Assembly (NCBI GenBank): GCA_017744735.1
Contig: JAGIAR010000003.1
Location: 290,452 to 354,451 of the forward strand
Reading direction: 5' to 3'
Length of the DNA: 64,000 nucleotides
Source of the DNA: Novosphingobium sp.
GTDB lineage: Bacteria; Pseudomonadota; Alphaproteobacteria; Sphingomonadales; Sphingomonadaceae
Shown: positions 1 to 8,757 of the stretch, one piece after another
Numbering within the stretch: position 1 is the first letter of the stretch
Layout of the letters: each line of letters starts with the position of its first letter
Made by a program: the position numbers and the translations under genes
The notes under the pieces: generated by a model
The model's input: the letters and a program-made list of their open reading frames with translations, nothing else
Told to the model about the DNA's origin: nothing
The model's database searches: none

Positions 1-466
1 CCGGATCGAGATGCGTGCCCGGCCACAAGCGCGTTCCGCCGTTCTCCTTCACAAACGGAGTGAGCGGCCACATCACGTTGACGAGATATTCGATCGTGCC
101 CTTGGGCCCCTGCCACATGTCCTGGTCGCGATGCGGCAGCTGCGGCAGAGCGCCGGGATGGATCTCGATCGCCTGGGCCAGATTGAGCGCAATCCGGTCG
201 CACCAGGGCGACAGCACGCGCTCGACCATATCGAGGATCAGCGGATGCATCACCAGCCGCTCGACATCCTTCGCCCGAGTCAGAAGCGACCCGAAGCGCT
301 TGGTGCGCTCGCCGTAGAAAGCGCCCTCGCAGGCCGGGGTGGCCGAGAAACGCGCATCCAGTTCGCGATCGATACCCAGCACCAGGCCGGGATCGAGCAG
401 TTTCTCGGCGACGCAAAATCCATAGCTGGCGAGCGCGGCGGAATAGCAATCGACAAGCGTGCTCAT
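1..466 (-). CDS. PhyH-family Fe(II)/2-oxoglutarate dioxygenase, C-terminus beyond left edge
   Basis: The gene reads right to left and leaves the window after 155 codons without a stop. Residues 112-114 are H-R-D, matching the iron-binding HxD of phytanoyl-CoA dioxygenase-like enzymes. It is followed by a D-x-W segment and by NGGTRLWPGTH near residues 142-152, typical of the PhyH family. The ATG at 466 overlaps the luxI stop in an ATGA, so the two are probably translationally coupled. Coupling to an AHL synthase suggests oxidation of the signal or of a co-regulated metabolite; the substrate is unknown. I recall phyH-like genes being noted beside sphingomonad luxI genes, which agrees with this arrangement. 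Confidence 0.85.
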   Translation of the reverse strand, partial: MSTLVDCYSAALASYGFCVAEKLLDPGLVLGIDRELDARFSATPACEGAFYGERTKRFGSLLTRAKDVERLVMHPLILDMVERVLSPWCDRIALNLAQAIEIHPGALPQLPHRDQDMWQGPKGTIEYLVNVMWPLTPFVKENGGTRLWPGTHLDP

Positions 467-1068
467 GCCGGCACCTCTTCGGCCACAGTGTGCACATAGG
501 TTCCACTCCAGCCCAGGCGCTCCGGCGTGTCCGCGTCGACATGAACCCGGAAGGCCCCGACCGCACCGCCCTGCATCGGCACCACCGGCCCGAGCGGCTC
601 GCCGCGCCAGCCCAGCGACAGGACCTCGGTCCGGAAAGCAGCGGGGAGGACGCCGGTATAGCTCACGATACCCCGCTCAAGGGCAACATCGACCATGGCG
701 GAGATCAGGATGTTGCGCAGCTCGCGCCGCCGCCCGGCACCGTGACGCTGCGGCAAGCAAAGCCGGGTGCTCTCCCAGATCGAACGGCCCTTCGGCATGC
801 CGAAGGGGCACAGATGGGAGAAGAGGGTGTCGAGCATATGCGGCCGGTCGGTAGGCAGCAGGCGCAAGGACGCCTCGTGCTCGCCTTGATCCTCGACGAC
901 CAGGTAGATGGCGTGGCTACCGTCGAACTGGTCGATCTCATAGGTCCCGTCGACCACCGGAATATCCCATCCGAAAAGATCGACGAACAACAGCTTGCGG
1001 TCCGCAAACATGGTTTCGAGAAGCAAGCGATGATCCGGCGCGTTGGCATGATCGATTACGTGAAGCAT
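463..1068 (-). CDS. luxI: Acyl-homoserine-lactone synthase (LuxI family)
   Basis: LuxI-type autoinducer synthase of 201 aa, the usual length. It joins an acyl chain to S-adenosylmethionine to make an N-acyl-homoserine lactone in the cytoplasm. The invariant family residues are visible: R24, F28, W34, D46, D49, R69, E99 and R102, in the contexts ADRK, FGWDIP, EIDQFDG, SLRL and WESTR. The start is the ATG at 1068 because GGGAGA lies a few bases upstream; an upstream in-frame ATG at 1092 lacks such a site. It follows luxR by 64 bp on the same strand and overlaps the PhyH gene by 4 bp. I saw no convincing lux-box palindrome in the 64-bp gap. Confidence 0.93.
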   Translation of the reverse strand: MLHVIDHANAPDHRLLLETMFADRKLLFVDLFGWDIPVVDGTYEIDQFDGSHAIYLVVEDQGEHEASLRLLPTDRPHMLDTLFSHLCPFGMPKGRSIWESTRLCLPQRHGAGRRRELRNILISAMVDVALERGIVSYTGVLPAAFRTEVLSLGWRGEPLGPVVPMQGGAVGAFRVHVDADTPERLGWSGTYVHTVAEEVPA

Positions 1069-1132
1069 GAATTCTCCCTTCGTGTGCGCCACGAAAGGAG
1101 CAGCAAGACCGCTGCCGAAACAGACCGAGCAA

Positions 1133-1876
1133 TTACCTGGGTTGACGCGGCTTCAACTCGTGCAGGCCTACTTCACCGGCAAGCACCGCGCTCACCACAA
1201 GTTCGGTGCGATCGTGTGCACCGAACAGTTGCCGGGCAACGGTCAGATAGCCATCGACCGTGCGGGGCGTCAGGTTGAGCGCACGCGCGATCTCCTTGTT
1301 GGAGAGGCCGCGCCCGGCCAGTACCACGCAATCGCGCGGGCGCGGATGAAGGACAAGACGCGAGGACGGCCTCGGCCCCGACAATCCCAGCAGGCGGCGC
1401 GCGGCCTGAAACGCGAAAACCCCAAACATCTGAGCAAGCCCCAGATGCGGACGGACCGACTCAGGCCGCGAGGTGCCTGCGAAAGTACACGAACCCATGC
1501 AGTCGCCGAGCCGGAGGCAGGGAACCGTGATGCCTTCGTTCAAGCCTTCGCGCGCGCCATATTCGAAGCTCGCCCTGTCCCTGCGATCGAGGTCCATGAT
1601 GTGGTGCAGGTCGGACCACAGAAAGGCGCTGTCGGCGAAGACGCAGCCGCGGATGATGGGATCACGGCGATAACGTGCTTCACCGATCAGGCGCTCGGCA
1701 ATGGCCGCAGGATAGTCCTTGAGATCGACCCGATCACCATCTCCAGAGCGCAGATCGTCGTGATGGATAAGGGCGTAATAGCGAAAGCCGAAGTCGTGCG
1801 TGACCGCTTCCATCAAGCCAATCAGTTCATCGCGGGTCGAGACCGAGCGCAGCGCGCCGACAAATTTCTCAGGCAT
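1133..1876 (-). CDS. luxR: LuxR-family autoinducer-responsive transcription factor
   Basis: Protein of 247 aa with two parts: an N-terminal autoinducer-binding-like domain (about 1-160, with the FGFRYYALIHHDD and FLWSDLHHIM segments characteristic of LuxR ligand pockets) and a C-terminal LuxR helix-turn-helix (about 180-240, with GLSNKEIARALNLTPRTVDGY). It is directly upstream of luxI in the same direction, so it is the probable cognate receptor. The ATG at 1876 is 13 bp after the stop of the phosphatase gene, suggesting one transcript. No strong ribosome-binding site precedes the ATG, so coupling to the upstream gene is possible. Confidence 0.9.
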   Translation of the reverse strand: MPEKFVGALRSVSTRDELIGLMEAVTHDFGFRYYALIHHDDLRSGDGDRVDLKDYPAAIAERLIGEARYRRDPIIRGCVFADSAFLWSDLHHIMDLDRRDRASFEYGAREGLNEGITVPCLRLGDCMGSCTFAGTSRPESVRPHLGLAQMFGVFAFQAARRLLGLSGPRPSSRLVLHPRPRDCVVLAGRGLSNKEIARALNLTPRTVDGYLTVARQLFGAHDRTELVVSAVLAGEVGLHELKPRQPR

Positions 1877-1889
1877 TCAACTCGCCGCC

Positions 1890-2633
1890 TCAAGCACGTT
1901 CCGAGGATCCATCGCAGGCAGTCTCGCAAACAACCACGCGGCGCGTACTGAGCCGATCGATGTAAATGAGCTCGATCGGGCCACAAGGACGTGCGGTCTC
2001 GAACACTCCCACCGTAAGCACTCCGGTCTTATAGGCCGCGGTGTCCGGGTTGGTCCGATGGGTCAGCAGCTCCGGTTTCGCGGCGTCGGGCTTGCCCGCC
2101 CATTCGGGCGTATGTCCGTGAACGTCATGCGCGGGAAGCTCCTCGGCAAAGGCCATCAGAAAAGGATCACGGATCCAAATCATGACCTCGTCCTCCTGCT
2201 CCTCAAGCGGAACACAGGGCTTGAGTCCACCATGCACATAGATCCGATGTTCGTCTGAGAAGTGTACCGGCAATGCCCGGAGCCACTCGATGTCCTCAAC
2301 GGGAATGGATTTGCTATAGGAGCGCAGCGTCGTCTCTCCGCTATTCCTGAACCAGTGCGCGGCACCACCGGTCTGGAGCGCCGTAAGGATGATCTGGTGG
2401 TGATTGCCCTTCAGGCAGACGAGATCGTGCGGTCGCGCACGCTCGCGCAGCAGGCGAACCACTCCGGGGCTGTCCGGCCCGCGGTCGAAATAGTCGCCCA
2501 ACACCACCACCGCAAATGGAGCATCGCCCGCCCGCGCCTCGATTCTTGCGACAGCCCGCGCCAGTAAACCGAGTTCACCGTGAATGTCGCCGATCGCGAA
2601 AGTCAGGTGCGAAGCCGACAATTCGGACACCAT
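1890..2633 (-). CDS. PPP-type metallophosphatase
   Basis: Calcineurin-like phosphoesterase of the serine/threonine phosphatase (PrpA/PrpE/ApaH-like) class, 247 aa from the ATG at 2633. Metal-site motifs appear in order: GDIHGE, GDYFDRG, GNHH, VHGG and HGHTP. The third motif reads GNHHQ, whereas the family norm is GNHE, so the acidic residue after the His is replaced. The start follows the glycosidase stop by one base; a longer reading frame would overlap that gene. It sits between the glycosidase and luxR, so it may be co-expressed with quorum sensing. A close paralogue is at 24496-25185. The substrate (phosphoprotein or dinucleoside polyphosphate) cannot be told. Confidence 0.85.
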   Translation of the reverse strand: MVSELSASHLTFAIGDIHGELGLLARAVARIEARAGDAPFAVVVLGDYFDRGPDSPGVVRLLRERARPHDLVCLKGNHHQIILTALQTGGAAHWFRNSGETTLRSYSKSIPVEDIEWLRALPVHFSDEHRIYVHGGLKPCVPLEEQEDEVMIWIRDPFLMAFAEELPAHDVHGHTPEWAGKPDAAKPELLTHRTNPDTAAYKTGVLTVGVFETARPCGPIELIYIDRLSTRRVVVCETACDGSSERA

Positions 2634-2634
2634 T

Positions 2635-4308
2635 TCAGAGCACTTTCGTTCCAGCTCCGTCCGCTGCGCGCCCGACCCCATCGGGCAGCGAAATCTCGGA
2701 CTCGATTGTGCCATTTTTCCGCTCATGCCGCACCCAGATCAGGCCGTGCGGCGTCGGGTATCTTCCTTCCGCCCAGTCGAGCATGCCCAGTTGCGGCGTG
2801 ATCGACACCGAGGCTAAACCCGGACTGGCCGGCCGGATGCCGAGCACATTCTCACTGAGCCAGGCGGTCGGGGCCACACTCCAAGCGTGGCACAGGCTCA
2901 TGCGGAAACCGGCGTGCCCGAACCGCCCGAAATCTCCGTGAAGATCGCGCTGACCAGGATCGGGCAGTTCGTCGATCCGGCCCGAGCCTTCCAGCCAGTC
3001 CACATCGAATTCTTCCCAAAAGGACGTGGCTCCGCGTTCGATCATCGCCCCCCAATACCCCCGCATGATCGCGAGCCCCCGATCGACACGTCCAGCCCGC
3101 GCGAGCGTTTCAAGCGCGAATCCGCCAAGAAAGGCCGTCATGCCCCGTGCGCCGCCTTCCAGGATCCGCAAAGCTGCCGGATCGGACGGGATCATTCCGG
3201 CAAGCGCCTGCAGACCCGCGATGGCCTTCGACGCACTGGGGGCCTGTCCGGCTCTCCTCGCACGCGCGGCCCCTGCCGCGCATTGTTCCGCCCGCGGCGC
3301 ATCGCCCAGGATCGACAGCATTCTACTGCCGGCTCCCAACGCAAGGCAAAGCAGCGCCTGCAGTCCGGCGGAAACCGTCGCATCGACCCCGGCGCTCGGC
3401 CAGTCGATGAATCGCATCCCGCCGAGTTGCTCGCGTCCGCTGGCATCCATCGCATTGAGCAACAATGCCGTCAGCCCAGCAAGATAGGTGCGCTGCTCTT
3501 CGAGATAGGCCCGGTCGCCCTTGCCCCACCACCACCGTTCGTGGATCAGGATCCACCACAGCGAATAGCTCGATATGCCGTTCATCCACGAGCCGATGGG
3601 TGTGCAATCGCGGATCAGGTCGAGACTGCGTTCTATTGCCGGGTCCGGTCCGAATATCGCCTGCACCGCGCCGGCAGCAGGCTGAAGGTCGCCCAGCCAT
3701 ACCAACCGGTCGCGCTTGATCCCGTCCCAGAGGTGGTGCTGCAGGTTCAGACGGGTAGTCCAAGCCCCCACTTCCCAGATCCTCGTGACCTCCTGGTCGC
3801 TGCACCGAAAGCTTCCGCTGGGCTCAACGTTGCGCAGCGCTAGCACAGCCCTAACATGGGTCAGCGGCACCGGAATCTGCCCGGCGCAATCGATGCGGAG
3901 GAAGCGGAACCCCGAGGGACCGAAGCTGCGGACGCCGAGCCAAGGCATCATCACCGTGTCATCGCGCACCGCGTAGTCGTTGCCGGCATTGCGCTCACCC
4001 AGTTCGGCCATCGCTTCGGACGCGGATTCCCCGAGGCGGAGACGTAGCGCCGGGAGAGGGTCAATTTGCGCCACAGGTGCACCCACCGCCAACTCTACTG
4101 AGCCGTTCAATTCGCAGCCGAAGTCGATCAAAAGCGCGCCACCAGGCTCGAGCACGCACGCCGGCCGCGAATCCGATTGCAATGGCTGAGAAATGCGCTG
4201 GTTCGTTAACCACTGGCTGTTAATCACGGCGTGATCGCTCTGCCAGATTATGCGAACTGGAAAAACGGAATGGAGCTGTTCGCCGATGGCGCCCGTGTCC
4301 ACGAACAT
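2635..4308 (-). CDS. GH78-like (alpha-L-rhamnosidase superfamily) glycosidase
   Basis: Protein of 557 aa. The N-terminal third is a beta domain with DFGCELNG and GES-x-E...ND-A-RDD segments; the centre is an (alpha/alpha)6 barrel entered at DGIKRDRLVWLGD, the hallmark D-G-x-(x)RDR-x-x-W-x-GD motif of GH78 and relatives; SFWEEFDVDW follows near residue 430; the end is a small beta domain. It is shorter than classical GH78 enzymes (often 900 aa or more), and no signal peptide is evident, so it probably acts in the cytoplasm on imported rhamnosides or related glycosides. It is the first gene of the run leading to luxR-luxI. The exact sugar is inferred, not seen. Confidence 0.75.
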   Translation of the reverse strand: MFVDTGAIGEQLHSVFPVRIIWQSDHAVINSQWLTNQRISQPLQSDSRPACVLEPGGALLIDFGCELNGSVELAVGAPVAQIDPLPALRLRLGESASEAMAELGERNAGNDYAVRDDTVMMPWLGVRSFGPSGFRFLRIDCAGQIPVPLTHVRAVLALRNVEPSGSFRCSDQEVTRIWEVGAWTTRLNLQHHLWDGIKRDRLVWLGDLQPAAGAVQAIFGPDPAIERSLDLIRDCTPIGSWMNGISSYSLWWILIHERWWWGKGDRAYLEEQRTYLAGLTALLLNAMDASGREQLGGMRFIDWPSAGVDATVSAGLQALLCLALGAGSRMLSILGDAPRAEQCAAGAARARRAGQAPSASKAIAGLQALAGMIPSDPAALRILEGGARGMTAFLGGFALETLARAGRVDRGLAIMRGYWGAMIERGATSFWEEFDVDWLEGSGRIDELPDPGQRDLHGDFGRFGHAGFRMSLCHAWSVAPTAWLSENVLGIRPASPGLASVSITPQLGMLDWAEGRYPTPHGLIWVRHERKNGTIESEISLPDGVGRAADGAGTKVL

Positions 4309-4617
4309 TATCTCGGAAACCTCTCTAATCGGGTTCAGCAGATCATATCTTTTTGGGAGCCGGGTTGGGCGTTGACAACACGCGCAACTGACGTCGCCCT
4401 GACGCGACCCAATGATGGCTTAAACACCTCGCGCATCAGCGATTTGAGCACCGTCTGGCCATGTAGGTCACGTGGGGGTGGAGCAGCGGCTTAACGAAGG
4501 CTCATGGATGCGGCAGGAATGGAGTCGGCGGTCACCCGCCGACTCCGCCCAATATGAACGCCAACCGAAAGGAAATTAAGCGTTCAACCCAAACTCCGAT
4601 TATGGCCGCTATGCGGG
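4309..4617. other. Intergenic region between thioredoxin and glycosidase genes
   Basis: No gene is supported here. The minus-strand promoter of the glycosidase-lux gene run should lie in the left part, but I could not pick a confident -35/-10 pair (a TATGAT on the minus strand lacks a well-spaced partner). The right part holds a perfect 11-bp hairpin at 4521-4546. A plus-strand reading frame of 87 codons across 4231-4494 has no recognisable features. Confidence 0.5.
4521..4546 (-). terminator. Perfect 11-bp hairpin downstream of thioredoxin gene
   Basis: GGAGTCGGCGG at 4521-4531 pairs perfectly with 4536-4546 around the loop TCAC. It lies about 70 bp after the trx stop on the minus strand. 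There is no T-run on either side, so factor-independent termination is only a possibility. Confidence 0.4.
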
Positions 4618-4938
4618 TCAAATGGTGCTTTCGATCATATTCCTGAGCTCGCTCTTGGGCGCAGCACCCAGCCCTTTTGCAACCGGCTCGCCATTCTTGA
4701 ACAGGATCAAGAGCGGGATCGATTGAACTTCGAAGCGCATTGCAGTCTCTTCGTTCGCCACGATGTCGAGCTTGGCGATGACGAGCTTTTCGGCAAACTC
4801 GTCGCTCAGTTCTTCAAGCGCGGGGCCGATCATTTTGCACGGCCCGCACCAATCTGCCCAAAAATCGACCAGCACGGGCAACTCGGAATTCAGAACATCA
4901 TCGGCAAAACTTGCGTCCGTGACGACTTTGGTTGGCAT
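4618..4938 (-). CDS. trxA: Thioredoxin
   Basis: Classical 106-aa thioredoxin with the active site WCGPC (about residues 30-34) inside DFWADWCGPCK and the cis-proline region SIPLLILF near residue 75. It reduces protein disulfides in the cytoplasm. The start is the ATG at 4938 because GGAGAG lies just upstream; a reading frame extended to 5034 adds a basic stretch unlike thioredoxin. It follows the P-loop gene by 92 bp on the same strand. This may be an extra copy; the housekeeping trxA of the genome could lie elsewhere. Confidence 0.92.
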   Translation of the reverse strand: MPTKVVTDASFADDVLNSELPVLVDFWADWCGPCKMIGPALEELSDEFAEKLVIAKLDIVANEETAMRFEVQSIPLLILFKNGEPVAKGLGAAPKSELRNMIESTI

Positions 4939-5030
4939 TTGTTTCTCTCCGAAATTACGCCCCACTTCGCTCGGCTTTGGAGAGCGGGGTGAAGGCCGTC
5001 GGACCGCCCGGCCAGAAGGCTTTGAAACCA

Positions 5031-5873
5031 TCAATTCGCGGCAGCGATGGAGGAACTGGCAGGTTTCGTTGGAAGTCTTAACAGCCTCCCAAGGTCCCCA
5101 TGCTTCCCGCCAATCTTCTCCCGCAGCTCGCCGAGCGCGACCGTCACGCCCGCCAACTGACCGCGCACGCGGCTGAGCTCAATCAACAGATCAGTTGACG
5201 GCTGAGAATGCCCCCAGGCCAATGCCGAAGCACACATCTCAGAGAGAGAATATGCAGAAATTCCGCCCCTCGTGGTGTCGTAGAGGCGTGGAACGTCAAT
5301 GCTGCCGACGTTTTCAGGACCAAGGCAAACCTCAAGGACTGCGGCGTAATCCTCAACCGATGGATCTTCCATGCGCGCGAAAGCGCACTTGCCAAACAAT
5401 GCATTGGCAGCTGCTTGCAGGCTTGGCGCGTCCTGAAGCGCGAGAGCGACATGCTTTTGATCCTTGGGATGTCTTTCAAGTTCGTGCGCGACGATCTCCA
5501 TCAGCGCCAGGTCGGAAATGACCTCTCGGTTGGAATCGATAAGGATCCAGTCATTGTCCCAGAACGCGTCGCCGATTGCTCGATAGAGATCGGCAGCTTC
5601 GCCCGATCTCGATGTCTCTCGGCCATATTTTTCTGGCGTCAGTTGTAGCAATGCCGGATATTTATGCTGGGACCGAAGGATCTCTCCGTAAGTTTCGACC
5701 AGGATCGTCGTAAGACCAGAGCCAGCCGCGCCATACAGGATCGCAACTCCGCCCAGCTTTAACAGCTCGCCGAAATGTGATTGAACTCTTTGCTGCACAG
5801 GGGAAAGTGGGGGGCTGAAGAAGCACCCCCCGTACATGCAAATTTCCCCGCTGCTCACGCCGTTGTGGGACAC
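5031..5873 (-). CDS. P-loop/AAA-like protein with degenerate Walker A
   Basis: Protein of 280 aa starting at a GTG (5873), chosen because AAAGGAG stands about 8 bases upstream. Residues 48-56 read GAAGSGLTT: the shape of a Walker A loop, but the nucleotide-binding lysine of GK[ST] is Leu. A Walker-B-like hydrophobic strand ending in D (WILIDSN) lies near residue 113, followed by sensor-like segments (VALALQDAPS). The general build recalls small AAA ATPases of the ExeA/TniB type. It begins 27 bp after TonB receptor 1, so it probably shares that transcript. Its role is unknown; loss of the Walker lysine suggests weak or absent ATP hydrolysis. Confidence 0.55.
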   Translation of the reverse strand: MSHNGVSSGEICMYGGCFFSPPLSPVQQRVQSHFGELLKLGGVAILYGAAGSGLTTILVETYGEILRSQHKYPALLQLTPEKYGRETSRSGEAADLYRAIGDAFWDNDWILIDSNREVISDLALMEIVAHELERHPKDQKHVALALQDAPSLQAAANALFGKCAFARMEDPSVEDYAAVLEVCLGPENVGSIDVPRLYDTTRGGISAYSLSEMCASALAWGHSQPSTDLLIELSRVRGQLAGVTVALGELREKIGGKHGDLGRLLRLPTKPASSSIAAAN

Positions 5874-5900
5874 AATTACGCTCCTTTAAAATTCCTGTAA

Positions 5901-8651
5901 TTACCATTTGGCGCGAAGGCTTGCGGTGACCGAGCGAGGCGTGCCGTACCAGTTGCCGTAATCAACGGATTGGCCGACAGATTGATAATAGGTTTTGTCG
6001 AAAATATTCTCGAGATTGACGGCCAGCGACCATTTGTCCGACAGCTTGTAATCAATCCGCGCGGAAGCGACGGCATAGGGCGGGACGGTGAAATTATAAG
6101 GCACCTTCGGCGTATTACATACCAAATACGAGGGGTATTCTGGATAAGGCGCATAATAGCCGCTGGTGCACACGGTGCCGCTGTAAAAGCCCGAAGATTG
6201 CCCATTCACACCACCGGACACGGTCAATCCGGAGAGCACGCCGGTATGTCCGGCCGCGCCAAAATCATAACTCATCCACAGCTTGTAGAGATGATGAGGC
6301 TGGATCGAAGTCAGCGGCCGATCAGGACTTACGGATACATACTTGTTGTCATTGTAATTATAACTCGCAGAAATCTGCCAACCTCGCGAGATCTCCCCCG
6401 ATATATCGAGATCTATTCCGCTACTTTTCTCCTTATTATCTGGCGATGCCACATAGCAGCAGGAGTTCCCGTTAGGATCTTCAAAATACGTGCTGCCGCT
6501 GAGGAATGTCGCGAAGCCTTTCCGCGTCATCCGGTATGCTGATAGGGCAACATTCAAGCGACCGTCTTTCGAAGCCCATTTGACACCACCCTCCCAATTA
6601 CCACCGGTAATCGGGGGAAGCGGTTTGCCGTCGACTGTAAGAGTGCGGCCTTGGCTCACATAAATGTCGGTATAGCCCGCGTAAAATGTCAGGTTTTTGG
6701 TGGCATCGAAGGACAAGTTGACCGGAGGCGGCCAGCTGAACTCGGTAGTGCTGTTCTTCAGCGGAATACTCAGAAACGCGTCGACGCCGACCTGCTTACC
6801 CGCGCAGTCACCGGTCGCATCCGTGCAAAGATAATCGCTTAACGTATCCGTCGCGTAGCGACTCCAGCGAAGACCCGTCATCAAGTGCAGCCGGTCGAAT
6901 GCAGTCAAACGCAAGTTCATATAAACGCCGGACTGCGATATGCGGTATTTAGTCTGACGCGAAGCCCACACACCTGCTGGCGGCTCATTGTAAAGAGGAT
7001 TCTCCGGGTCGAAGTTGAAGACATCAATGGGGGGATACGAACCATCCGGAGAGCCATAATAAAACTCGGGCCCGCCCGGATAAGGCCGATAAGGAGCATC
7101 TGCCGTTCCTGCCACCAGACTTCCGGAACTCAGTGAGCCATCAGCGTTGCTGGTCGATCGGTTCGCACCGATGATGATCTCCTGACGGTTGCCGAAGAGT
7201 TGGAACGCACCGTTCAAAACCACCTCTGCGGAGAACTGGTCCGTCGTTGAAAGGTATTGCTGCCCGTCCATGGCCGTCCCGCGCAAGGTCGTGGGATCTA
7301 TCGCACCGAAGGCCGAACCGAGCTTGCGATCGGTGCTTTGCCTGTTTTGGGTGACGTTGAACTTTAGATTCCAATCGTCACCGATCTTTTGTTCGACCGC
7401 CCCGAAGATTTCCCGGGTGTCCAAATTCCAGCGATTCCATGGGAAGCAAAAGCATGTCGATCGCGGCAGCTTAAGGTCAGTGCCGTCCTGATAGCGCGGT
7501 AGGCCAAATCCCCAAGGCACGCTATTTTGCCGCGTGTAGTTGATGCCCGCCGTCACCAGGGTAGTGGGCGTGAGATCGAGCTCAGCAATCCCGTAAACGA
7601 GAGTTTTGTTATCTTTGGCGGTATCGTAGAAATAATGATTAGCCTGATAGGTCATCACGAGGCGGCCGCGTAGATGCCCATCCAACGCCAAGGGCGACGT
7701 CGCATCGGCAACGACCCGATAGTTGCTCCAGCTTCCAGCCTGCGCATCAAACACAAACTGCGCGTGGTCGAGAGGCTTCTTGCGAACAAGATTTACTATT
7801 CCGCCCGGAGTTCCATAGCCATTGAAAAGGCCGCTGGCGCCCCGAAGCAGCTCCACATGGTCGTAGACCGACATGTCGATCTGGGGTTGGAAGCCCAGGT
7901 CAGTCGACAAAGGTGCTCCACCATCGAGCTGAAAATTCGTGATTTGATAACCCCGCGAATAGAACGCGGTATTCATACTGGTGTTCTGCTGAACAAGGGT
8001 AACGCCGGGCAGTTGGCGCATGGCCGAGGTGAAATCGGTAACGTTCTGCTGCTCCAGCCGCTCGCTCGTGAGTACCGAAATCGACTGCGGCACGTCCTTC
8101 ATCGCTTGCGGCGCCTTGCTTCCGATCGTCAGCGCGCCGCTGGTGAAGCTACCCGTCCCTTCGGTTGCGGTGATATCGCTTGAGCCATTCGTCCCATTCA
8201 CGCCCGCTGCCTGCCCAGCGCCGCCGAAGTATTGTGAACCCTGCACCCCCTCAACCTGGACGGCACCAGTGACAAGTTCACCATCCGCGCCTGCCCGAGA
8301 CCCTTCGATAGTCGCGGTATTCCCGGCAATGTTTGCCGAAAGCCCGGTTCCCGCAAGCAGGCGAGTGAGCGCATCCGAAGGAGACATGGCCCCCTTTACG
8401 CCTGACGAGCGCTGTCCATCCACGACCGGCGTCGAAAACACCATTTGCAGCCCGGTCGCGTCGGCGAAGGCCCGCAAAGCACCGCCGAGATCGCCCGCGG
8501 GAATGTCGAAGTTGCGCTCAGCCTTGGCGGTCTGCGCCATCGCCGGCTGGGAAATGCCAGCCAATGCCACGCTGCCCATCAGCGCCGCGAGATAGAATCT
8601 GCGCGAGGCCTTCTTCCTCATCACGCGCCTCGAAATCAACCGGTCCGTCAT
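5901..8651 (-). CDS. TonB-dependent siderophore-type receptor 1 with STN domain
   Basis: Outer-membrane receptor of 916 aa. A signal peptide ends near AMA-Q (residue about 40), then comes an STN signalling domain (about 45-120), a Gly-rich linker (FGGAGQAAGVNGTNG), the plug with DVPQSISVLTSERLEQQNVTDF, then the beta-barrel ending in the C-terminal aromatic signature RAKW. The STN domain passes ligand occupancy to a FecR across the periplasm, so it should work with FecR1/sigma1 directly upstream. The start at 8651 has AGGGGGT a few bases before it. A Cys-Cys pair (CCYV) in a late loop and a C-x-C in RSTCFCFPWNRW recur in paralogues. The ligand is unknown; ferric siderophore uptake is inferred from family. 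Confidence 0.9.
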   Translation of the reverse strand: MTDRLISRRVMRKKASRRFYLAALMGSVALAGISQPAMAQTAKAERNFDIPAGDLGGALRAFADATGLQMVFSTPVVDGQRSSGVKGAMSPSDALTRLLAGTGLSANIAGNTATIEGSRAGADGELVTGAVQVEGVQGSQYFGGAGQAAGVNGTNGSSDITATEGTGSFTSGALTIGSKAPQAMKDVPQSISVLTSERLEQQNVTDFTSAMRQLPGVTLVQQNTSMNTAFYSRGYQITNFQLDGGAPLSTDLGFQPQIDMSVYDHVELLRGASGLFNGYGTPGGIVNLVRKKPLDHAQFVFDAQAGSWSNYRVVADATSPLALDGHLRGRLVMTYQANHYFYDTAKDNKTLVYGIAELDLTPTTLVTAGINYTRQNSVPWGFGLPRYQDGTDLKLPRSTCFCFPWNRWNLDTREIFGAVEQKIGDDWNLKFNVTQNRQSTDRKLGSAFGAIDPTTLRGTAMDGQQYLSTTDQFSAEVVLNGAFQLFGNRQEIIIGANRSTSNADGSLSSGSLVAGTADAPYRPYPGGPEFYYGSPDGSYPPIDVFNFDPENPLYNEPPAGVWASRQTKYRISQSGVYMNLRLTAFDRLHLMTGLRWSRYATDTLSDYLCTDATGDCAGKQVGVDAFLSIPLKNSTTEFSWPPPVNLSFDATKNLTFYAGYTDIYVSQGRTLTVDGKPLPPITGGNWEGGVKWASKDGRLNVALSAYRMTRKGFATFLSGSTYFEDPNGNSCCYVASPDNKEKSSGIDLDISGEISRGWQISASYNYNDNKYVSVSPDRPLTSIQPHHLYKLWMSYDFGAAGHTGVLSGLTVSGGVNGQSSGFYSGTVCTSGYYAPYPEYPSYLVCNTPKVPYNFTVPPYAVASARIDYKLSDKWSLAVNLENIFDKTYYQSVGQSVDYGNWYGTPRSVTASLRAKW

Positions 8652-8757
8652 GAATACCCCCTGAGGTACGCGCCGCACAATCTACGGCCGTTTCGAAGGG
8701 GGTGACACCGCCTGGAGCGAGCGCCCTAACCCGTAGCCTGTAATTTTATGGCAACGC

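Noticed and set aside
11..499. Plus-strand reading frames of 100-160 codons at the left edge
   Set aside because: They lie opposite the PhyH gene, whose minus-strand reading has clear family motifs; the plus-strand products resemble nothing.
1069..1132. Search for a lux box upstream of luxI
   Set aside because: No palindrome with lux-box-like arms could be seen in the gap; regulation may act farther upstream or through a divergent box.
4231..4494. Plus-strand reading frame of 87 codons
   Set aside because: It overlaps the glycosidase start, has no ribosome site and no recognisable protein features.
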